Assembly: GCA_963978545.1 (NCBI GenBank)
Contig: OZ021732.1
Span: forward strand, 63,030,714 to 63,094,713
From: Linyphia triangularis
Lineage: Eukaryota > Arthropoda > Arachnida > Araneae > Linyphiidae
Direction of reading: 5' to 3'
Length of the DNA stretch: 64,000 bases
Below, piece after piece: positions 59,765 to 64,000 of this stretch. The first letter of the stretch is position 1; the number at the start of each line of letters is the position of its first letter. The notes under the pieces are model-generated. The model made no database searches. It was not told the origin of the DNA and saw nothing but the letters and a program-made list of their open reading frames with translations. The position numbers and the translations under genes are program-made.

Positions 59765-60125
59765 CTTTAGCAAAAAAGCTGAAATCACAATTTTCATTTT
59801 AGCATTTTGCTAAAATGATTATGAGTTCCTCACTCGGGATGTTTAATTTAATACAATTATAACACCTTTTTACTATAAAATTATTATTAACTTTAAATAT
59901 AAAAGCTATTTTATACTATAATCAACCAGAAAAATACTGATCACCATTTAGATTACTTGTTCTAAATGGTGTCGATGACTAACTTTGGAATAACAAAAAT
60001 GACAATTTTGTACATTTTGTGTCCAAATGTTTTAGCAAAAGAGCTGCTAAACCACACTATCTGATTTTAGCATTTCAGAAAGTTCTTAAGCATTTTGCTA
60101 AAAAAGCACCCACAGCTTAATGCTT
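59765..60125. repeat. repeat rich in TTTTAGCA / TGCTAAAA motifs
   Basis: Two related blocks (about 59772-59820 and 60033-60110) share TTTAGCAAAARAGCTG, ATTTTAGCATTT and ATTTTGCTAAAA. Arranged partly direct and partly inverted. It may be an eroded MITE; no clear target duplication. Confidence 0.45.
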
Positions 60126-60514
60126 TTAAGCCCATATTTTATAACAATACAGAAGGATTTATTGTCTTTCATTAAATACAACAGTTTTGGTAAAAAATAT
60201 GTACTCGGAAGTAAATATTTTTAAAAAAGTAATTTCCAACCTTAAATTGTTAAAAAAAATTAAGTTTAGCTATTAATATACTTTTCAAGAAAAAGTAAAA
60301 TCATCCTTTCTTTTTTCATAACGAAAATGTGCTAAAAAGTATTTAAAAATTAACAAAACGTTTTTAATAATTGTCTTTTGTAATGCAATTATACTGTCCA
60401 CGAGCGCCGACAAGACTATTTGCAGGGAGGTGGAGATTGAATCGACGACATGGATGGTTAAGGCGACAATTAATCCATGATTTTTCGAAGTGGGAATTGG
60501 ATGTTAGTTAATAA

Positions 60515-60541
60515 GTGTGTGTGTGTGTGGGGGGGGGGGGG
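60515..60541. repeat. (GT)n followed by G13
   Basis: About seven GT units run directly into 13 consecutive G. One of several long G or C runs confined to 45-61 kb. Confidence 0.9.
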
Positions 60542-62154
60542 CATTTCTTCCACAGTTCTTTATTTTTCGTAAGCCAGACGGAAAGGAGTGAAAGTGCATG
60601 TTTCTTAAATGGTCCTGACTATGTCTTTATTCTTTGTCTTTATCGCAGTACTTCGCGAAGTTAATTTTCGGCAATAAAAAGAATCCACCGGAATTTTACC
60701 AAGAATTTTTCCAGAATTTGTTTGATCAACATTTTTACAATTCTAAATTCGAGTCACCTATTTGATCAATAAGTCAATACTTTTAATTTATTTCAAAACG
60801 TGTTGAAGTGCAATTTCCACATCCAATTTCACACATTTAATTACTTTCTTCAAAACTATAATCTGAAAATTAAAAAAAAAAATTGTATTGCAATGAAGCC
60901 CATGTATTAGTCAAGTCACTGAATTGATTTACGATCGTGGTAATGCATTCTATCTGCAAGTAGTAAATGCCTCCCCCTCCCCCGCAAAAAAACCCTTGAA
61001 AAATTAAATGCATTTGATGGAACTTTAATTAAAATGTGACAGGAATTTACTTAAAATATGACATTATATAAAAATGCCAATAAATATTAAAAAAGTTTTA
61101 GACAGTAATGTAAAAGTAATTAAAATTAAGTACACATTAATAATAATTCACAATTAAATAAACAATCCATTAACACACACACAATTAGTTATGCATTCAT
61201 TAATAATTAAATAACTATTAAATATGCATTAAATAATAACAGTTATGTGTTAATTAAAAATTATTTTATGTCAATAAATACAAAATTAATAATTTATTAA
61301 CACCTTAATTGCAATTTTCTATATTTCCACCGGACTTCCCTTGATTTTAATCGGTAAAAGTAATACTAACGCTCCCCCCTCCCTCCCCAATCGAAATTCT
61401 TAGTGACGGCCTTGTTAAGTCAAGTGGGTTAACTATTCTTCCGGAGTTTTGCCCGCCACAACTCCAAAATACAAACAATTTTTAAAAAAAAACAAGGGAA
61501 AAGGCAAATTAACTGGCATCCCCCCTCTCCCCCCAAAATATTCCACTAGTTAATCTGTAGAACCGCCTACAACATCGAACTGCAAGCAATCGGTCTCTAC
61601 ACGCAGCTATTGCTCTTTCAACGCCTTTTCCCCTATCTCCGTATTTTAGGGAATGAAGCGAAAGGGAGAAACCCGTTTGGCGAACCTTTAGGCGAGCGGT
61701 AGCATCGTGGCTGCGCCAACTACTACTAGGGTTGCCCCATCGCCCTTATGCGGAACTCCTTCCAATTTCTGTTAGCCAAACATATGAATGCCACGTCCTA
61801 GTCTTTCAATACATTATTTTTCCTCCTTTTGATGTGAAGTCGCTAAATGATTATTTACAAGCGATAAAAGACTTTTGAAAAAAGTTGTTTATTGATTTGG
61901 GAACGAATTCGATTGTCTTCACTTCGTTTCTTAATGTCAATTTCTTCACCTTTCCCTGGCCAACATAAGTCATTACGGTGGCTTCACAACTCTTGTAAAA
62001 ATAAATAAGGACATTTTCAGTCAATTTCATATAAAAATTTAATTTTCATTAACCATCACTTAAATAATAATAAACAAATTTCATTAAAAATATGCATATA
62101 TTTGCGTTAGTTCAATTTTAACTAGACAAAGTAATGGCAAGTAAAAAAAGTTTC
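60542..62154. other. noncoding DNA with a G+C-richer island
   Basis: 61.35-61.80 kb is distinctly less AT-rich and contains several C-rich runs, CpGs and no convincing reading frame. 61.0-61.3 kb is a TTAAT/ACACA-rich low-complexity stretch. No gene recognised. Confidence 0.5.
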
Positions 62155-62387
62155 TTCGGCAGTGTTGGCAACAGCTAAATGTAAACAAATGAGCATTTTG
62201 AAATTCAAAACGTGTTTTTCATGCGTAATTCGAACTTTTAATGTGTTTAAAGTGCTTATTGAAAGAAAATCTTCATAAGGGCGGAATACAGCCGATTCTA
62301 AAATGCTGGTGAATGACTCTGGACAGTACAATAAAAGAAATTGCAGCCGGACTTACAATCTGGAAAGATTCTCTGCCAAGACATTTT
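62155..62387 (+). mobile_element. Helitron (copy 2), left part
   Basis: It matches copy 1 at 32100-32290 (TGTTGGCA, AATGTAAACAAATG, CATGC.TAA.TC.AACTTTTA, GAATACAGC.GATTCTAAAA) and then 32800-32840 (GTCGGAC..., GCCAAG.C.TTTAA). The match stops at the retrotransposon junction near 62388. Confidence 0.7.
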
Positions 62388-62677
62388 TAACAGAGGTTTC
62401 CGTAGTTTAATTTAGATAGAAATATTAAAGATATTTACAAGAAACAAATTCATTTAATTAATAATAGTATATTTACAAATGACATTTACAACTTTGAAAG
62501 CTGAATGGCTAATGAACTGCATTTCCAGTTTTTTGATATCCATCTAAAAAGATAAGAATTCGTTTTCTGTTCTTTCTGTTCTATTCTCGTGCCGCCCAAG
62601 TCATGTTCAAAGTGCTTTTGAAAGACTATGAGCTCTACTATCGTGGCTTCATCACTTAACTGCCACAGTAGCCTCCC
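62388..62677 (-). repeat. probable 3' LTR of the gypsy element
   Basis: On the minus strand a purine-rich stretch (GGTGGGAGG, about 62670-62678) precedes TGTGGCAGTTAAGTG, the expected polypurine tract and LTR start. The region then runs about 290 bp to the Helitron junction. There is no second LTR to compare, so limits are approximate. Confidence 0.5.
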
Positions 62678-62695
62678 ACCAGCGATAGCAAGACT

Positions 62696-63822
62696 TTAAG
62701 CATCTCTTGGATTAAACTGTACTCTTCTGCCTGATCGAGTTGTTTTGGTCTCCTGGGTAAGATTTGCTGTATCATGGTGGACTGTAGATGGAGCTTGAAT
62801 CAGTTCAGATGATGCTGATGAAATGGGCTTTTCCTCCAAGATGATTGATGAGGTTCTGGATAGTTCCTTCGCAATGTATGCTAGCTTTAGAGAGTCGATA
62901 TTGATGTTTGTGGCTTTTATCCCTTTTTGAATTTTGAAGCAATAAAAGGTCCCTCGTAAGGTGGTTGCAAGCTTTTCCTGAAGGTATCTGTTCGCAGAAA
63001 CACATGGCTGCAAGTTGATAGATCTTTACTTACGAATACTGATGGGTGTCCATGAGGTTGTGGAAGTAACCGTTTCATTGCCTCTCTAAGCTTCCCGACA
63101 CATGTGGCTGCATCAAGAACCTTTGAAGTTGGTGACATGAATTTGCTAGGTAAATGAATTGTTGAACCATAGACCATTTCTGCTGTCGTTACCTTTAGGT
63201 CATCTTTCCATGCCGCTCTGAAGCCCAAAAGAATTGTTGGCAGCACTGCAGACCATTGTGTGTTTCTATGTGCCATGATCTCAGCTTTCAATTGGCGATG
63301 AAAACTTTCCACCTGACCATTTGAAGCTGGGTGGCATACCGTTGTATGTTGGCATGCTGTACCCAAGAATTTGGAGACGGCGTAATGAAGAGATGGCTCA
63401 AATTGTGTTCCCTGATCTGTGGTTAATCTGAGTAGTGTCCCGAAACGAGTGATCCATCCAGAGTAGAAAGCTTTTACAACTGTGTCAGCAGTGATATCTA
63501 CATTGCTTCTGGACACTTGGAAAACTTATCCTCACAAGTGAGACAATACCTGTATCCTTCTGATGGAGGGAGTGAACCAACCAGATCAATGTGCACATGC
63601 TCAAATTTAGCATTTGGTGGTACAAAACTGCCAATAGCATTTCTGGTGTGGCAAGATTCCTTGGACTTTTGGTGTTCCAGACATGTGCATGCCCAGGCCG
63701 CAACCTCCGCTTTTATGGCAGGCCAAACATGCCTCTCGTGGACTAACTTTACCGACGCTCTGGCACCAGAATAAGAAAGATAATGCAGACTGTTGAAAAC
63801 TTTTTGTTGATGAAAAGCATAC
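62696..63822 (-). pseudogene. gypsy integrase (pol 3' end), frameshifted
   Basis: Blocks in order are the zinc-binding (H2C2) region with LHYLSYSGARASVKLVHERH and CTCLEHQKSK, then the catalytic core. That core has the first Asp in VHIDLVGS, the second in LTTDQGTQFE, and Glu in SNGQVESFHRQLK, with 35 residues between the last two (DD35E pattern). The C-terminal part has PYEGPF and ends SGRRVQFNPRDA, typical of gypsy pol. Two frameshifts split it (near 63500-63516 and 62920-63010), so it cannot make a full protein. Confidence 0.9.
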
Positions 63823-63824
63823 AC

Positions 63825-64000
63825 TATGTTCAAATTGCCCTTAAATATTATTTCAGACTCTATAGCAGTTTGCAACATATCCAAACCGGGCAATGTTGCT
63901 AAGCTGTTGCAGCAACAACTTGCTCTTTAATAGTATGATATGAGGTTTCGTCCAGTGTTAAAAAGCCTTTGTTCATAATAATAGTATTTAAGTGACTTAG
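63825..64000 (+). mobile_element. Helitron (copy 2), right part with helicase fragment
   Basis: It matches 33441-33745: TTCAAATTGCC.TTAAAT, ATTTCAGACTC, GTTTGCAACATATCCAAACC and CTGTTGCAGCAACAACTTGC. In the plus frame it encodes [20 protein letters not shown] then LLQQ, the same PIF1 helicase piece as copy 1, ending in TAA. Continues beyond the window. Confidence 0.8.

Larger units (their letters stand above)
62388..63824 (-). mobile_element. gypsy-type LTR retrotransposon, 5'-truncated
   Basis: A minus-strand retroelement of about 1.44 kb inserted in Helitron copy 2. It contains only the end of pol (integrase) and a probable 3' LTR. Protease, reverse transcriptase, RNase H, gag and the 5' LTR are absent: immediately upstream of the integrase zinc-binding region the sequence switches to Helitron helicase at about 63825. 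No envelope gene is seen. Confidence 0.85.

Noticed and set aside
1..64000. CRISPR arrays, operons, bacterial promoters or rRNA
   Set aside because: No array with regular spacers, no operon-like gene packing and no rRNA-like sequence; the DNA is clearly animal nuclear.

Overview
The window is animal nuclear DNA, most likely from an arthropod and plausibly an arachnid. It is strongly AT-rich, has no operon-like coding, long introns, many microsatellites and homopolymers, and a dense layer of DNA transposons, Helitrons and tRNA-derived SINEs. The arthropod call rests on one real gene, an alpha7-like nicotinic acetylcholine receptor (nAChR) subunit whose exon structure resembles the insect Dalpha5/6/7 group, plus the transposon mix. 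The arachnid call is only a hunch.

The receptor gene lies on the minus strand. Seven coding exons were placed by hand with splice sites and matching phases: agonist-loop exon (38418-38527), Cys-loop exon (29022-29278), loop C/M1 exon (21972-22166), two alternative 87-bp M2 exons (20174-20260 and 19097-19183), M3 exon (14706-14815) and a terminal exon with the cytoplasmic loop, M4 and stop (13575-14057). With one M2 exon these give 1242 nt, or 413 residues plus stop. The first exons (signal peptide and N-terminal part) were not found and should lie above 38.5 kb or beyond the window. The main finding is the M2 pair: the two exons have the same length and phase, and they swap the outer-ring pore residue Glu20' for Lys.

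Layout: 1-13 kb is AT-rich DNA downstream of the gene with a decayed Tc1 element (3.5-5.0 kb) and tandem/inverted repeats. 13.5-22.2 kb holds the 3' half of the gene. 22.2-29 kb is an intron with a pogo/Tigger-type transposon (23.4-25.1 kb) and a small TA-flanked MITE. 29.3-38.4 kb is an intron made mostly of mobile elements: SINEs, a Helitron with a broken PIF1 helicase (31.9-34.0 kb), and a 3.75-kb transposon with long inverted ends (34.24-37.99 kb). 38.5-64 kb has no recognised host exon. It holds a 31-bp hairpin minisatellite (43.1-43.5 kb), MITEs, SINEs, a nested foldback/hAT/SINE composite (50.5-54.9 kb), a hAT-like non-autonomous element (55.0-55.7 kb), a dimeric tRNA-derived element (56.7-57.1 kb), and at the right edge a second Helitron copy split by a 5'-truncated gypsy retrotransposon (62.4-63.8 kb). 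All mobile-element proteins seen here are broken by stops or frameshifts.
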